From assembly GCF_012027305.1 (NCBI RefSeq), contig NZ_SNUF01000001.1:1178001-1242000 (forward strand): a stretch of 64,000 nt of DNA. Direction: 5' to 3'. Each line of letters starts with the position of its first letter. The first letter of the stretch is position 1. The DNA is from Thermococcus sp. MAR1. GTDB taxonomy: Archaea > Methanobacteriota_B > Thermococci > Thermococcales > Thermococcaceae. Positions 16,654-25,197 of the stretch are shown here, piece by piece. The notes beneath the pieces are model-generated. The model ran no database searches. It was not told where the DNA came from and saw nothing but the letters and a program-made list of their open reading frames with translations. The position numbers and the translations under genes are program-made.

Positions 16654-19600
16654 TCAAACCGCCTTCCAGAACGGGTCCTGCTGGGCCTTCACCTTCGCAG
16701 TCATCTTAAGTGCCCTTATGTCGGTCTCGTCCAGCTCGTTCTTGAGCTGCTTGGCGAGGATTATGACGTCGTTCTTGCTCAGGTCAACGTAGAGCGTCTC
16801 TCCCGGGTGGATGTGCCTGCCGACGATGGCCCCTTCGATGGCTATCGCCACAGCGTCACCTTTCTTTGCCTCCTGGACGAAGTCGTTCTTGTTCTTGATG
16901 GACTTGATGACGCCGACCTTCTGACCGTTCTGCTTGATTAGCGTTACTCCGGGCCTTATGCGGCCCTCCACGACCTCTATGCCAACTATGGCCGGATGAC
17001 TGCGCCTGAATACGTAGCGCTCGTCCGGATAGAGCCTTATGACGCCCGGGAAGGTGACCTTGCTGAGGAGTTCACGCTTCTTCTTCTCCTCCTCGGCCTT
17101 TATCCAGGCCTCATAGTCCTCGATGAGCTTGTAGATGATGTTGCCGGTGAATATCGGCACACCCCTGGCTTTGGCGACCTCCTCCGCGTCCTCGTTCACC
17201 CTAACGTTGAAGCCAAGGACAACGCCGTACTTCTCTTCCTCCTCGCGGACGCTCAAAGCCTCCATGACATCGGTCTTGCTGATGTTCCCGACGTCAGCCT
17301 TCCTTATGGGGATGTTTTTCTCGCCGAGCTCCTTGCTGAGGGCTTCGAGCGAGCCAAGGGTATCTGCTTTGACTATGACACCGACTTTGCCGGTGCTTAT
17401 GACGACGCTCTGTATCTGGCTCAGAATCTCCTGCCTGGCCTTCTCGACTTCTTCCTCCGAGCGGGCCGCTATAACCGGCGAGCCGGCTAGGGCTTCCTCA
17501 AGTCCCGGGGCGGCTATCTTTATACCCGCGGCAGCTGCCACCTCGTCAACCTGGTCGAAGCGGAATCTTGGATCGCGTATCTCATCGAGGGGCTTCGGCT
17601 TGAGGAGCGCGCGGATTTTCGTCACTATCGCCTTGTCCTTGCCACCAACCACTATCGTGTCGTCCTTGTGGAGCGTTCCGTCGTAGATTATGACATCTAT
17701 CGTTGTTCCGAGGCCGAGCTCCTCCCTAACCTCAAGGATTGTGCCGCGCGCCGGCCCTTCAACTTCAATCTTGAGCTTCTCCTCAAGGTACTTCTGACTC
17801 AGGCCGGCTATGAGGACGAGCAGCTCGGGAACACCTATGCCGTACTTGGCGGAGATTGGAACTATCGCAAGCTCTCTCGTAAAGTTCTGCACCCTGTCAA
17901 AGCGGTTTGCCTGGAAGCCCATCTCGTAGAACTTGCCTATCAGCTCCCAGAGCTTGGTTTCAAGCTCTTGCTGGGCCCTCTGATCCTGCTTCTTGATGTT
18001 GACGAGGAACGGCTCGTCCTCTTCGACCTTCCAGCCCTTAATCCTGTCTATCTTGTTGGCGGCAACTATGAACGGCGTTCTGTTCCTCCTGAGTATCTCG
18101 ATGCTCTCTATGGTCTGAGGCTGGAAGCCCTCGTTGATGTCCACGATGAGGACGGCCAGGTCGGCAAGGCTACCACCCCTCGCGCGCAGGCTCGTGAAGG
18201 CCTCGTGACCGGGAGTGTCGATGAAGAGCAGCCCGGGAAGCTTTATCTCGCCCTTCCAGAGCTTGATAAGCGGGCCGGCGAGACCCTTAACGGTCTCGAT
18301 CGGAACCTCCGTCGCGCCTATGTGCTGGGTTATTCCACCGGCCTCCTTGCCGGCGACGTTCGTACGCCTGATGCGGTCAAGGAGCGTGGTATTGTGCACC
18401 AGTATACCGTTGGCTACAAAACTGTGGGTTTCAGTGGTGAGGTCATACACGTAGCCGTCGTAGTCGAACTCCTCTATCTCCTCAACGGGAACGAAAACGA
18501 AGTTCTCGACTATGTTGCGGACGTATTCTACGTCCCTTGAGTCGAACTCCCTGTTGCGCCAGACCTCAAGGAGTTCCCTCCCGAGTTCGGTCAGTCTTCC
18601 ATCCTTTATGAGGCCGTCCTTTTCAAGGGCAATCAGGTAGTTACGGTCTCTGCTTTTGCCCTCAAGGACGGCAAGTTTCCTGGAGAGGCTTGGGGAGCCC
18701 TTTTCTATGGCGTCGAGAATCTTCATTAGGGTCTCGTAGCTCGGAGCCTCAATTGATTCATACTTTGAGTAGAACGGAACGAACGAGTTCAGCTCCGTCC
18801 TCGTGAAACCAAAGAGAAGTCTCAACCTTTTGAGTTCCTCAAATATGGGGTAAGTTTCGCTCTTCTTGCTCTTTTCGATGGCTCCCTCCAAGTCTTTCGC
18901 CTTCTTTTCCACGGTGAATCCTATGAAATGCCTGAAGGCCTTGAGGTTTCTTCTTCCCGAGATTACGAGGGTAGTGTACTTCGAGCGGTAGAGCTTTGAA
19001 ACTATCCCGAACCTCAACAGAACAAGTGAAAGGTCCTCAAGGAACTCCTGCGAGGCGCTGGTTATCTCTATTCTGGCATCCTTCAGGTTAACGTAGCCGT
19101 CGGTGTCAAAGTACCCCCTCAGGAACTCGGCGACGTATTCCCTCGGTGCAATGAACAGCACTTTGGGAACCTTGATGCTCCGCGCTTTCTGTTTCTCGGG
19201 ATAGTCAAATAGAACCCTAATGAGTCGTATCAACGCGTTCTTGCCCTTTCTAATCTCGATCTCCCACGAGGTTTTTCTCTTGGTCCTTACGAGTTCCACT
19301 CCAAGGGATTCTATCCCCTTGAGCCTCTCAAAGACTTCGACGTCATTGTTGGCTATCTTGTCCTGGCTCCCATCGCCAAACATGACACCGGCGAAGTAGA
19401 AGAGCGACTTCCACTCTTCATTGCCCCTTGGAAGTTTGATGTAGTGAAGTGGCTTTCCTGAGCGGTGGATCCTTGGGGTGAAAGCTACCCTCTCGACTTC
19501 ATCCCAGAGGCGGAGTTTTTCAATGTCCTCTACTCTGAAGACGTTCTTTTTAACCTTGTAGTCCCTCTCGCCCCTGAAGTACTTTCCGAGCTCCTCAAGG

Positions 19601-20079
19601 GCTTCTTCCTTCAACCTTACTATGAGTTCTTCAACTGAAAGCTTTCTCCTCACGAAGCCCTCAAAATCCCCATCAGTATCAGGGATTTTCCTCGGAACTG
19701 CAACATAATCTCCAGGGCGTAGCTCTTCAGCCCGGATCCAGCCCCTGGTGGTTAAGAACGGGTGTTCCGGTGTCACGGAAACGCTGTGCCAGTTCCTGAG
19801 CTTTACTCTGAGCATCTTGCCCCTGTGCCTGAGACGCCATACGTGTGTTCCTTCCACAAGTCCTATTCTACCGCTGGAAACCGCTCCCGGGACGAACAGT
19901 TCCAGTTTTCTGATCTCCTTTTCAGAATCTCTGTAAGCAACCTCCTCCGAGTATGTAAAGAGTCTTTCAAGCTCAACTGGCCCGAGTCCAGGTAAAATAA
20001 CCTTCTCTTCTGGCAGGAGGCACTTGCCGTGATCAACATGTCCGAGAACCGCGATAATTGGCTGCCTAATCTTCTTCAT
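16654..20079 (-). CDS. infB: Translation initiation factor IF2 (aIF5B), intein-containing
   Basis: The precursor is about 1141 residues; removing a 544-residue intein leaves a 597-residue extein, the usual archaeal length. The G domain shows GHVDHGK split from TTLLDRIRRT by the intein, then GGITQHIGA, DTPGHEAF and AANKIDRI; later domains continue to the C-terminus (DETDIRALKMTAKVK). The protein is a GTPase that promotes initiator-tRNA binding and ribosomal subunit joining. ATG 20079 is preceded by GGGGTGAGGG; a GTG three codons earlier is less likely. Because the intein interrupts the P-loop, the factor cannot bind GTP until it splices. Confidence 0.95.
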   Translation of the reverse strand: MKKIRQPIIAVLGHVDHGKCLLPEEKVILPGLGPVELERLFTYSEEVAYRDSEKEIRKLELFVPGAVSSGRIGLVEGTHVWRLRHRGKMLRVKLRNWHSVSVTPEHPFLTTRGWIRAEELRPGDYVAVPRKIPDTDGDFEGFVRRKLSVEELIVRLKEEALEELGKYFRGERDYKVKKNVFRVEDIEKLRLWDEVERVAFTPRIHRSGKPLHYIKLPRGNEEWKSLFYFAGVMFGDGSQDKIANNDVEVFERLKGIESLGVELVRTKRKTSWEIEIRKGKNALIRLIRVLFDYPEKQKARSIKVPKVLFIAPREYVAEFLRGYFDTDGYVNLKDARIEITSASQEFLEDLSLVLLRFGIVSKLYRSKYTTLVISGRRNLKAFRHFIGFTVEKKAKDLEGAIEKSKKSETYPIFEELKRLRLLFGFTRTELNSFVPFYSKYESIEAPSYETLMKILDAIEKGSPSLSRKLAVLEGKSRDRNYLIALEKDGLIKDGRLTELGRELLEVWRNREFDSRDVEYVRNIVENFVFVPVEEIEEFDYDGYVYDLTTETHSFVANGILVHNTTLLDRIRRTNVAGKEAGGITQHIGATEVPIETVKGLAGPLIKLWKGEIKLPGLLFIDTPGHEAFTSLRARGGSLADLAVLIVDINEGFQPQTIESIEILRRNRTPFIVAANKIDRIKGWKVEEDEPFLVNIKKQDQRAQQELETKLWELIGKFYEMGFQANRFDRVQNFTRELAIVPISAKYGIGVPELLVLIAGLSQKYLEEKLKIEVEGPARGTILEVREELGLGTTIDVIIYDGTLHKDDTIVVGGKDKAIVTKIRALLKPKPLDEIRDPRFRFDQVDEVAAAAGIKIAAPGLEEALAGSPVIAARSEEEVEKARQEILSQIQSVVISTGKVGVIVKADTLGSLEALSKELGEKNIPIRKADVGNISKTDVMEALSVREEEEKYGVVLGFNVRVNEDAEEVAKARGVPIFTGNIIYKLIEDYEAWIKAEEEKKKRELLSKVTFPGVIRLYPDERYVFRRSHPAIVGIEVVEGRIRPGVTLIKQNGQKVGVIKSIKNKNDFVQEAKKGDAVAIAIEGAIVGRHIHPGETLYVDLSKNDVIILAKQLKNELDETDIRALKMTAKVKAQQDPFWKAV
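18391..20022 (-). other. IF2 intein with LAGLIDADG-type homing endonuclease
   Basis: The insert begins with Cys directly after GHVDHGK and ends ILVHN before Thr, the classical splice junctions (Cys1, penultimate His, terminal Asn, +1 Thr). Block B is SVTPEHPFLTTRG, and the splicing block near the C-terminus reads VYDLTTETHSFVANG. The middle holds two endonuclease motifs, FAGVMFGDGS and FLRGYFDTDGY, with both acidic residues kept, so homing activity is plausible. Inteins at this IF2 site are known in several Pyrococcus and Thermococcus species. Confidence 0.93.
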
Positions 20080-20094
20080 ATCCCTCACCCCTGA

Positions 20095-20155
20095 GCTTAA
20101 CTCTGGCGTGGCCTTTTAAAGGTTCGCCGGCGGAAGGATTAAAAGTTTCAGTGGT
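20095..20155. promoter_or_regulatory. Divergent promoters for infB and the M48-like gene
   Basis: Two A/T boxes are visible in the 97-base gap: gccttttaaagg at about 20111-20122, placed for infB on the minus strand, and ggattaaaagttt at about 20138-20150, placed for the plus-strand gene. Spacing to both start codons is about 25-45 bases. Confidence 0.5.
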
Positions 20156-20176
20156 AATCCTGGGAGGGTGGATGAA

Positions 20177-21139
20177 ATGCTGGCCGGGTTTGCAGTCACG
20201 CTGATTTCAGCGGTCATTGGATTTGGGGCGTCCCTGCTGATCTGGAAGAGAGACAGATACAGAGCCTCGGTTTACGGCATGTTCCTATCCCTTACGCTGA
20301 CTGTTGTCTGGATGTTCTACTTCGCGACCCTCAATCCCCTCCGCGGGGAGAGGGTGGCAGGAGAGACCGCCCCTGGAAAAGAAATCGGTCTGGCCCTGAT
20401 GCTTGCCGTCTACCTCAATTACTTCATCGCCTACCTGCTCGTTAGGAAGGCCGGTTTAACCTTGCACAGGGTTGCCTCATGGGAAAACAATGTGAGAAAG
20501 GTTCTTCTCTTCGTTTCGCTGGTTTCTGTGGGTCTGTATCCAAGGCTCCTTAGTGTCTATGCCATTCTTTATCTGATAATGGGTGTCTGGGTGCTCAAAA
20601 ACCGCGAGGGGCATATAAAGAACATGACAAACGCCGAAAAGCTTGACTTCGGCTGGATGAGGGGCTTCTTGAAGAAGTATGATGTTGACGTGGATGGGGT
20701 ATACGGAATAAAGGACTGCTTCACGACTCTGCTGGCTGGAAGACGGCTCTTCATCGGCAAGAAGCTCCTTGAGTTTGAACCCGATGAGATAAAGGTGATG
20801 GTGCTTGAGGCGGCCTATGTCGAGAGCAGGGGAATTGCAGTTAGGCAAATGATCCTCGGCCTCCTCGTGTTCCTCGTATCCGGGATGATAGTCGCGGGCA
20901 TCGATGATTGGAACCTCAAGCTGGCTAGTGCGGCATTCCTGACGCTTCTCTCATGGGGCATTGATTTAGCGTACATAATTCAGGTACGAATGGCTACGGA
21001 CAAGTTCGTGGCCAAGGAGCTCGGCAAGGAGACGCTGCAGAGAACTCTGAGGAAGGTCACAGACCTCGCGAAGAGACGTAAAGGGAAGGATGAGTTTACA
21101 ATGCTAGCAAATGTGGAAAAGAGGATGGAGAAGATCTAG
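20177..21139 (+). CDS. Membrane protein resembling an M48 peptidase without its metal site
   Basis: The 320-residue protein has about six to seven hydrophobic segments (N-terminal [15 protein letters not shown], then others to [18 protein letters not shown]). The middle has an M48-like order: [36 protein letters not shown] resembles the stretch where M48 proteases carry HExxH, but here that position reads [18 protein letters not shown] resembles the later ExxAD helix with the Glu missing. It is therefore likely an inactive family member. The ATG at 20177 sits nine bases after GGAGG. Its 3' end overlaps the ndk stop by four bases, and it lies on the opposite strand between ndk and infB. Confidence 0.6.
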   Translation: MLAGFAVTLISAVIGFGASLLIWKRDRYRASVYGMFLSLTLTVVWMFYFATLNPLRGERVAGETAPGKEIGLALMLAVYLNYFIAYLLVRKAGLTLHRVASWENNVRKVLLFVSLVSVGLYPRLLSVYAILYLIMGVWVLKNREGHIKNMTNAEKLDFGWMRGFLKKYDVDVDGVYGIKDCFTTLLAGRRLFIGKKLLEFEPDEIKVMVLEAAYVESRGIAVRQMILGLLVFLVSGMIVAGIDDWNLKLASAAFLTLLSWGIDLAYIIQVRMATDKFVAKELGKETLQRTLRKVTDLAKRRKGKDEFTMLANVEKRMEKI

Positions 21140-21660
21140 CGCTCAAGGCAGTCCGTGCTGTCAAGGTACTCCTTCTTTTCCTTTGCATGGGTGTGGTAGA
21201 ACCAGTCCGCTGCTTTACAGTACTCAAATATCTCCTCGGGCTTAAAGTAGAGGTTTATCTCCCTCTCCGCACTCTCAGGGCTGTCGGAGGCGTGGATTAT
21301 GTTGTATATCGAGTCGCCGATGTCGAGGCCGTAGTCGCCCCTTATACTTCCGGGCTCGGCGTCCTTCGGGTCGGTGGCGCCGGCCATCTTCCTGACGACG
21401 CTTATGGCGTACCTGCCCTCGACAACCATGACGACGCTCGGGGCCTTGGTGATGTAGTCGATGAGAGGCTCGAAGAAGGGCTTTCCCCTGTGCTCCTCGT
21501 AGTGCTTCTCCGCCAGCTCACGGGTGATCCATATCATCTTCATCCCGACGATTTTAAGTCCGCGCTTCTCGAAGCGGCTTATGATTTCGCCCATCAGCCC
21601 GCGAACAACGGCATCGGGCTTTAGTATGACGAGTGTTCTTTCTATCTTTCTCTCGGCCAT
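21136..21660 (-). CDS. ndk: Nucleoside diphosphate kinase
   Basis: About 174 residues with the NDK signature: [19 protein letters not shown] at the start, [12 protein letters not shown], and the active-site histidine in [16 protein letters not shown]. It transfers phosphate between nucleoside tri- and diphosphates and balances NTP pools. It lies downstream of L24e in the ribosomal cluster, though about 100 bases intervene with a small hairpin (GGCGT/ACGCC) and a possible own promoter. ATG 21660 follows a weak site; homologues start [12 protein letters not shown]. Confidence 0.94.
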   Translation of the reverse strand: MAERKIERTLVILKPDAVVRGLMGEIISRFEKRGLKIVGMKMIWITRELAEKHYEEHRGKPFFEPLIDYITKAPSVVMVVEGRYAISVVRKMAGATDPKDAEPGSIRGDYGLDIGDSIYNIIHASDSPESAEREINLYFKPEEIFEYCKAADWFYHTHAKEKKEYLDSTDCLER

Positions 21661-21761
21661 TGGCAACACCGAAGTTAGTTGGCCGGGTGGTTAATAGGTT
21701 TTTTGGAGGTACTTGAGGCGTAAGAAACGCCAAGGCAGAAACGGGAAGAGAAAGAAAGAAA

Positions 21762-21968
21762 TCACTTCCTCCTCTTGGCCCTCTGAAGCCTTGCCTCCTG
21801 GAAGGCCTTGGTCCACTTGAGCTTTCTTGGATTGCGCCCCATGAAGTAGTACTTCTCGCACTTGTTGGAGCAGAAGAACAGGACTCTGCCGTCGTTCCTG
21901 ACGTACATCTTGCCCGTTCCCGGCTCGAACTCCTTTCCACAGTAGGAGCAGACGTTCCACCTGGCCAT
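21762..21968 (-). CDS. rpl24e: 50S ribosomal protein L24e
   Basis: The 68-residue protein has the four-cysteine zinc motif of L24e: CSYCG near residue 7 and CSNKCEKYY near residue 33, followed by the basic tail ending RLQRAKRRK. The length is standard for archaeal L24e. It begins five bases after S28e in the same operon. Confidence 0.95.
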   Translation of the reverse strand: MARWNVCSYCGKEFEPGTGKMYVRNDGRVLFFCSNKCEKYYFMGRNPRKLKWTKAFQEARLQRAKRRK

Positions 21969-21973
21969 CGCGA

Positions 21974-22186
21974 TTACCTCCTGGTCCTGATTTCCCTGGC
22001 TTCACGCTCGGTCTCCCTGAGGATGACTATGTCGCCGACGCGAACCGGCCCCTTGATGTTCCTTCTGATGACGCGGCCCTTGTCGCGTCCTTCCAAAACC
22101 CTAACCTTGACCTGAGTAACGCCACCGGTGACGCCGGTTCTGGCAACGATCTCAATAACCTCAGCCGGGTATCCTTCGTCGCTCAT
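21974..22186 (-). CDS. rps28e: 30S ribosomal protein S28e
   Basis: The 70-residue OB-fold protein has [20 protein letters not shown] in its first half and the family end [16 protein letters not shown]. It is the second gene of the L7Ae-S28e-L24e cluster. A possible promoter (aggtttaagttc on the minus strand) and a small TTCCTT/AAGGAA hairpin sit in the 79-base gap after L7Ae, so it may also be read from its own start. Confidence 0.95.
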   Translation of the reverse strand: MSDEGYPAEVIEIVARTGVTGGVTQVKVRVLEGRDKGRVIRRNIKGPVRVGDIVILRETEREAREIRTRR

Positions 22187-22265
22187 TTCTCACACCCCTT
22201 AACCTAAAAATCCCTCGCACGGATGAACTTAAACCTTTCCTTGTGGTGAAGGAAGGAAAAGGAGC

Positions 22266-22637
22266 TCACTTCATGAGCTCCCTGACCTTCATAGCGATGT
22301 CTTCAACGAGCTCGCGGCCCTTACCGGGCTCGACGATGGCGACGCTGGCAGAGGGAACCTCAATACCAGCGGCAGCACCGAGCTCCTTCTTGCTCGGAAC
22401 GTAGATGTACGGTATCTCCTTCTCCTCGCACAGCGGCGGGAGGTGGGCAACTATCTCCTCCGGGTCAACATCCTCAGCGATGATAACGAGCTTGGCCTGA
22501 CCCCTCTCAACGGCCTTGGTCGTCTCGTTGGTACCCTTCCTTATCCTTCCGGTGTCGCGAGCGAGCTCAACAGCCTCAAGGGCCTTCTCAGCAAGCTCTG
22601 CCGGAACCTCAAACTTGACGTAGCTTGGCTTCGCCAT
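22266..22637 (-). CDS. rpl7ae: Ribosomal protein L7Ae (K-turn binding; C/D and H/ACA RNP, RNase P subunit)
   Basis: The 123-residue protein carries the L7Ae core [22 protein letters not shown] and the RNA-binding loop in [16 protein letters not shown]. Archaeal L7Ae binds K-turns in 23S rRNA and is the primary binding protein of C/D box sRNPs, H/ACA sRNPs and RNase P. The leader (about 60 bases after a TATA box tccttttaaag) contains two GATGA boxes and an upstream CTCA, which could form a K-turn for autoregulation. A C/D box sRNA gene lies less than 1 kb away in this window. Confidence 0.95.
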   Translation of the reverse strand: MAKPSYVKFEVPAELAEKALEAVELARDTGRIRKGTNETTKAVERGQAKLVIIAEDVDPEEIVAHLPPLCEEKEIPYIYVPSKKELGAAAGIEVPSASVAIVEPGKGRELVEDIAMKVRELMK

Positions 22638-22751
22638 CTTTCATCCCTCCGAAACCTCATCGTTCATCGAGTTTTGCGTGCTGAGTTCCGGGGGAGGCTT
22701 TAAAAGGATTTCGATAGAAAAGGATTTTAAGAATAAGGGAGAGTAACTATC

Positions 22752-22949
22752 ATGTCGGAGGTTATAAAGGAGCACGGATTCCTAAGAGCCCTTCCTCCAG
22801 AGCTCAGGGAGGCCTTCGAGCTTGAGGTTCTAAGAACGGAACTTGAAAAGGAGATAGATGAACTGGCGAAAAATCTAAAACCCGGATTCGGAGGAAGGGC
22901 TTCTTTCGAAGAACTCGAAAGATACTCCAATGAGGTGTACGAGTCGTGA
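22752..22949 (+). CDS. Small antitoxin-like protein preceding a PIN toxin
   Basis: This 65-residue, charged, helical protein (LRTELEKEIDELAKNLK) has no ribbon-helix-helix start. Its pairing with a downstream PIN gene by a four-base GTGA overlap, and its acidic composition, make an antitoxin role likely. A box reading gattttaagaat sits about 25 bases before the ATG, suggesting a leaderless transcript. The family is not recognised. Confidence 0.65.
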   Translation: MSEVIKEHGFLRALPPELREAFELEVLRTELEKEIDELAKNLKPGFGGRASFEELERYSNEVYES

Positions 22950-23416
22950 TATACCTCGATACCAACATAATTTTTAACTACATCTTTCAGACTGAACTGA
23001 CATCCTACTCCGTTGAAGTTCTCTCCCTGCCAGACCCCAAGGTCACGTCCGACACAGTGATAAACGAAGCTATTTTTGTCACTTTAAGAAAACTGGCAAA
23101 GGACAAGGCGGGAATATCCTCAACACTTGCCCTGAAGAAGTCCCTGAAATCCGGCAAGCTTCCTCCTGTGGTCCTCACGAAGGCTTACAGCTACGTGAAA
23201 GCTACTTTAAAGGCCTATGATGTAATCACAATACCTGAAAACGTGGACTGGGAAACTGTAATAATACTGGCACAGAAGTACTCACTGCTCCCAAGCGATG
23301 CCAGGATTCTCGCCACTGTTCTAAAGAGTGGAATAAGCAAACTGGCGACGTTAGACATGGACTTTTCGTCCGTCTCCGACGTCGTTGAGCTTTGGCCAAA
23401 GAGTTTTTGGGGATGA
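22946..23416 (+). CDS. PIN-domain ribonuclease toxin (VapC-like)
   Basis: The 156-residue protein keeps all four acidic PIN positions: MIYLDTNIIFNYI, NEAIFVTLRKL, LPSDARILATVLKS and LATLDMDFSSV. It begins with GTG inside the stop codon of the antitoxin-like gene. The reading frame is intact, and the length is slightly above common VapC size because of a mid-domain helical insertion (around GISSTLALKKSLKSGK). Confidence 0.82.
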   Translation: MIYLDTNIIFNYIFQTELTSYSVEVLSLPDPKVTSDTVINEAIFVTLRKLAKDKAGISSTLALKKSLKSGKLPPVVLTKAYSYVKATLKAYDVITIPENVDWETVIILAQKYSLLPSDARILATVLKSGISKLATLDMDFSSVSDVVELWPKSFWG

Positions 23417-23485
23417 TTCTCAGTAGCGGCCAAGCTCTTCATTCCCCGAAGGGGTCAGAAAAGGAAAGAAAGCCTCATCATCTCC
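23417..23485 (-). ncRNA. C/D box sRNA (2'-O-methylation guide)
   Basis: On the minus strand the order of boxes is canonical: C box ATGATGA (23475-23481), a 16-base guide, D' box CTGA (23455-23458), a CCCC-GAA-GGGG linker hairpin region, C' box ATGAAGA (23436-23442), a 12-base guide GCTTGGCCGCTA (23424-23435) and D box CTGA (23420-23423). This spacing, with 12 bases between C' and D, is that of archaeal C/D guide RNAs. The RNA would fill the 76-base gap between two convergent genes and begins about eight bases after the zinc-ribbon gene stop. By the D+5 rule the D guide would methylate the second G of UAGCG in a target UAGCGGCCAAGC; I could not assign the target. Confidence 0.8.
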
Positions 23486-23492
23486 AGTGTTC

Positions 23493-24107
23493 TCACCGAG
23501 ATTCCCTGCCGTAGCCCCTGTATATCTCCAGGCTCCTCCTTGCGCGGGCGCGGGGAATGCTGTGACCCATGAGGGCGACTATCTTATCGGCCTTCGCCTT
23601 TCCGTGGTGGAGCATCTTGGTTTCTGTCTTTATCTTCTCGACCCTGAAGGTGTAGCCACCCACTTCAAGAACCTCACCGACGACGAACTCCTCGTTCCTC
23701 GGCACCTTCACCTTGAAGGCCTGGGTTACACCCTTCGGCAGGTATATTGACACCTTGATGACCTTTGGATAGGTTAAGCTTTCGCCCCAGAGGGTCTTAA
23801 TCTCACCTATCATGCCCTTGTTGACCCTTTTCTCCCCTTCGAGCTCTATTCCGGTTATCCTGACCTCATCTTCCTCGGTCTCAACTATGTCGCCGATCTT
23901 TATCTCCTCGCCCTCAGGCAGTTCAACAAAGGTTCTGAAGCTCCTCTCGTGCTTGCTGACTATCAGCGGGACCTTAATGAGCTTTGGAAGGGTTATAATC
24001 CACACGTTGCCGCACTCGTTGCAGCGGAGGGTGAGCTCCCTTCCCCTCTCCCGGATGACCTCAACGTCATCGCTACCGCATTCCGGACAGATGAAATACT
24101 CCTCCAT
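23493..24107 (-). CDS. HVO_0476-type zinc-ribbon protein
   Basis: About 204 residues. The N-terminus is a zinc ribbon (YFICPECGSDD and LRCNECGNVW); the rest is beta-rich with repeated short segments (KIGDIVETEEDEVRITGIE and VVGEVLEVGGYTFRVEKI) and a basic tail. The layout fits the archaeal HVO_0476 family. Its function is unknown, although the ribbon plus OB-like repeats suggest nucleic-acid or ribosome binding. ATG 24107 follows GGTGA at good spacing, while the longer frame to 24164 has no such site. Confidence 0.7.
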   Translation of the reverse strand: MEEYFICPECGSDDVEVIRERGRELTLRCNECGNVWIITLPKLIKVPLIVSKHERSFRTFVELPEGEEIKIGDIVETEEDEVRITGIELEGEKRVNKGMIGEIKTLWGESLTYPKVIKVSIYLPKGVTQAFKVKVPRNEEFVVGEVLEVGGYTFRVEKIKTETKMLHHGKAKADKIVALMGHSIPRARARRSLEIYRGYGRESR

Positions 24108-24246
24108 GTCTCTCACCAGAGGGAGAATGGGAGGGCAGTTTATAAAGGTGCTCTTTTGAGGCAAGTCCGTTGGAGCATCGGAAATTGGCTAGCTAAACTT
24201 TATCACATCTAAGGATTTTGGCAAAGTGGACTTTCCCGCTTTTGCC

Positions 24247-25197
24247 TCACTCCTTCAGAAAAACCCGGTAGGTTCTCCCTTCCTTCACGCGGGTTATCAG
24301 CCCCTTCTCCTCCATCTCGCGGAGGATTATGCTGACCTTCGCCTTTGAAACACCGAGCTTATCGGTGAGTTCGCTCTGAAGAACCGGGCCCTCCCTCAGC
24401 AGGGCGAGTATCTTCTCCTCGTCGCTCCGCAGGTGCACCTTTTCCTCCTCGCGCTTCCTCTCACGGTAGAGGACGTAGCCGTAAACGCTCCCCCCTCCAA
24501 TGAGGAGACCGATAATGAAAACACCGACGTAGAGCCACGGCGAGGGCGGCCTTGGAACGGTTATCTCCCCTGAAAAGCCGACTATGAAGTAGAACTCATC
24601 TCCTGACCGGACGTTGCTGCGCTTCCATTCGAGAAGGAGCCTGTCTGTTGAGCTCTCAACCCTATCCGGTGACGGGATTATCGGCGAGAGTATGGCGTAG
24701 CCCTTCGGGACGAGCAGCTGCATGTGAAAGACCCCGACCGGCTGGCTGAACCTTATGTAGTATGTGAACTGTTCCCTGCCATTGCTCTCGCTCACCATGC
24801 CCCTCGTGATGAGGCTCAGGCTTATCCTCGCGCTCTGACCCGGTTTAAGCGTTGGGAATGACATGTAAATCGCGTTCGTCCCGCCGAGGACCTCCCGAAC
24901 GGTGACGTTAATCCTCTCCACGGCGCTTCCGAGGTCGAGAACTGCACTCGCGTTCTCCACGGGGTAGTCCGTGTAGATAACGTACTGGGTAAGGTTGGTG
25001 TACGATGTTAAGTCTATCTCGATAGTCTCCTTGACATCGTCCGGGCTAACCACCTCAAAATACACCGCGTAGGCGTTTATCTCGTAGTCGTACTCCCCCG
25101 CACCCACAGTTGGAAGAAAAAGGAGGGACAGAATCAGGAATAACCCGATTAGAGCTGACTTCCTTCCTCGGGGTTTTTGATTTTTAACAGCGGGCAT
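24247..25197 (-). CDS. Membrane-anchored protein with extracellular domain and cytoplasmic winged helix
   Basis: About 316 residues. A signal peptide or anchor (SALIGLFLILSLLFLPTVGAG) leads to a 170-residue beta-rich external domain with several N-x-S/T sites. A transmembrane helix (LYVGVFIIGLLIGGGSVYGYV) follows, and the last 70 residues form a cytoplasmic MarR/TrmB-like winged helix (SDEEKILALLREGPVLQSELTDKLGVSKAKVS). This resembles other archaeal membrane-bound HTH proteins that may relay an envelope signal directly to DNA. The ATG overlaps the end of the upstream PP-loop gene by 49 bases, so the two are probably in one transcript. Confidence 0.75.
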   Translation of the reverse strand: MPAVKNQKPRGRKSALIGLFLILSLLFLPTVGAGEYDYEINAYAVYFEVVSPDDVKETIEIDLTSYTNLTQYVIYTDYPVENASAVLDLGSAVERINVTVREVLGGTNAIYMSFPTLKPGQSARISLSLITRGMVSESNGREQFTYYIRFSQPVGVFHMQLLVPKGYAILSPIIPSPDRVESSTDRLLLEWKRSNVRSGDEFYFIVGFSGEITVPRPPSPWLYVGVFIIGLLIGGGSVYGYVLYRERKREEEKVHLRSDEEKILALLREGPVLQSELTDKLGVSKAKVSIILREMEEKGLITRVKEGRTYRVFLKE

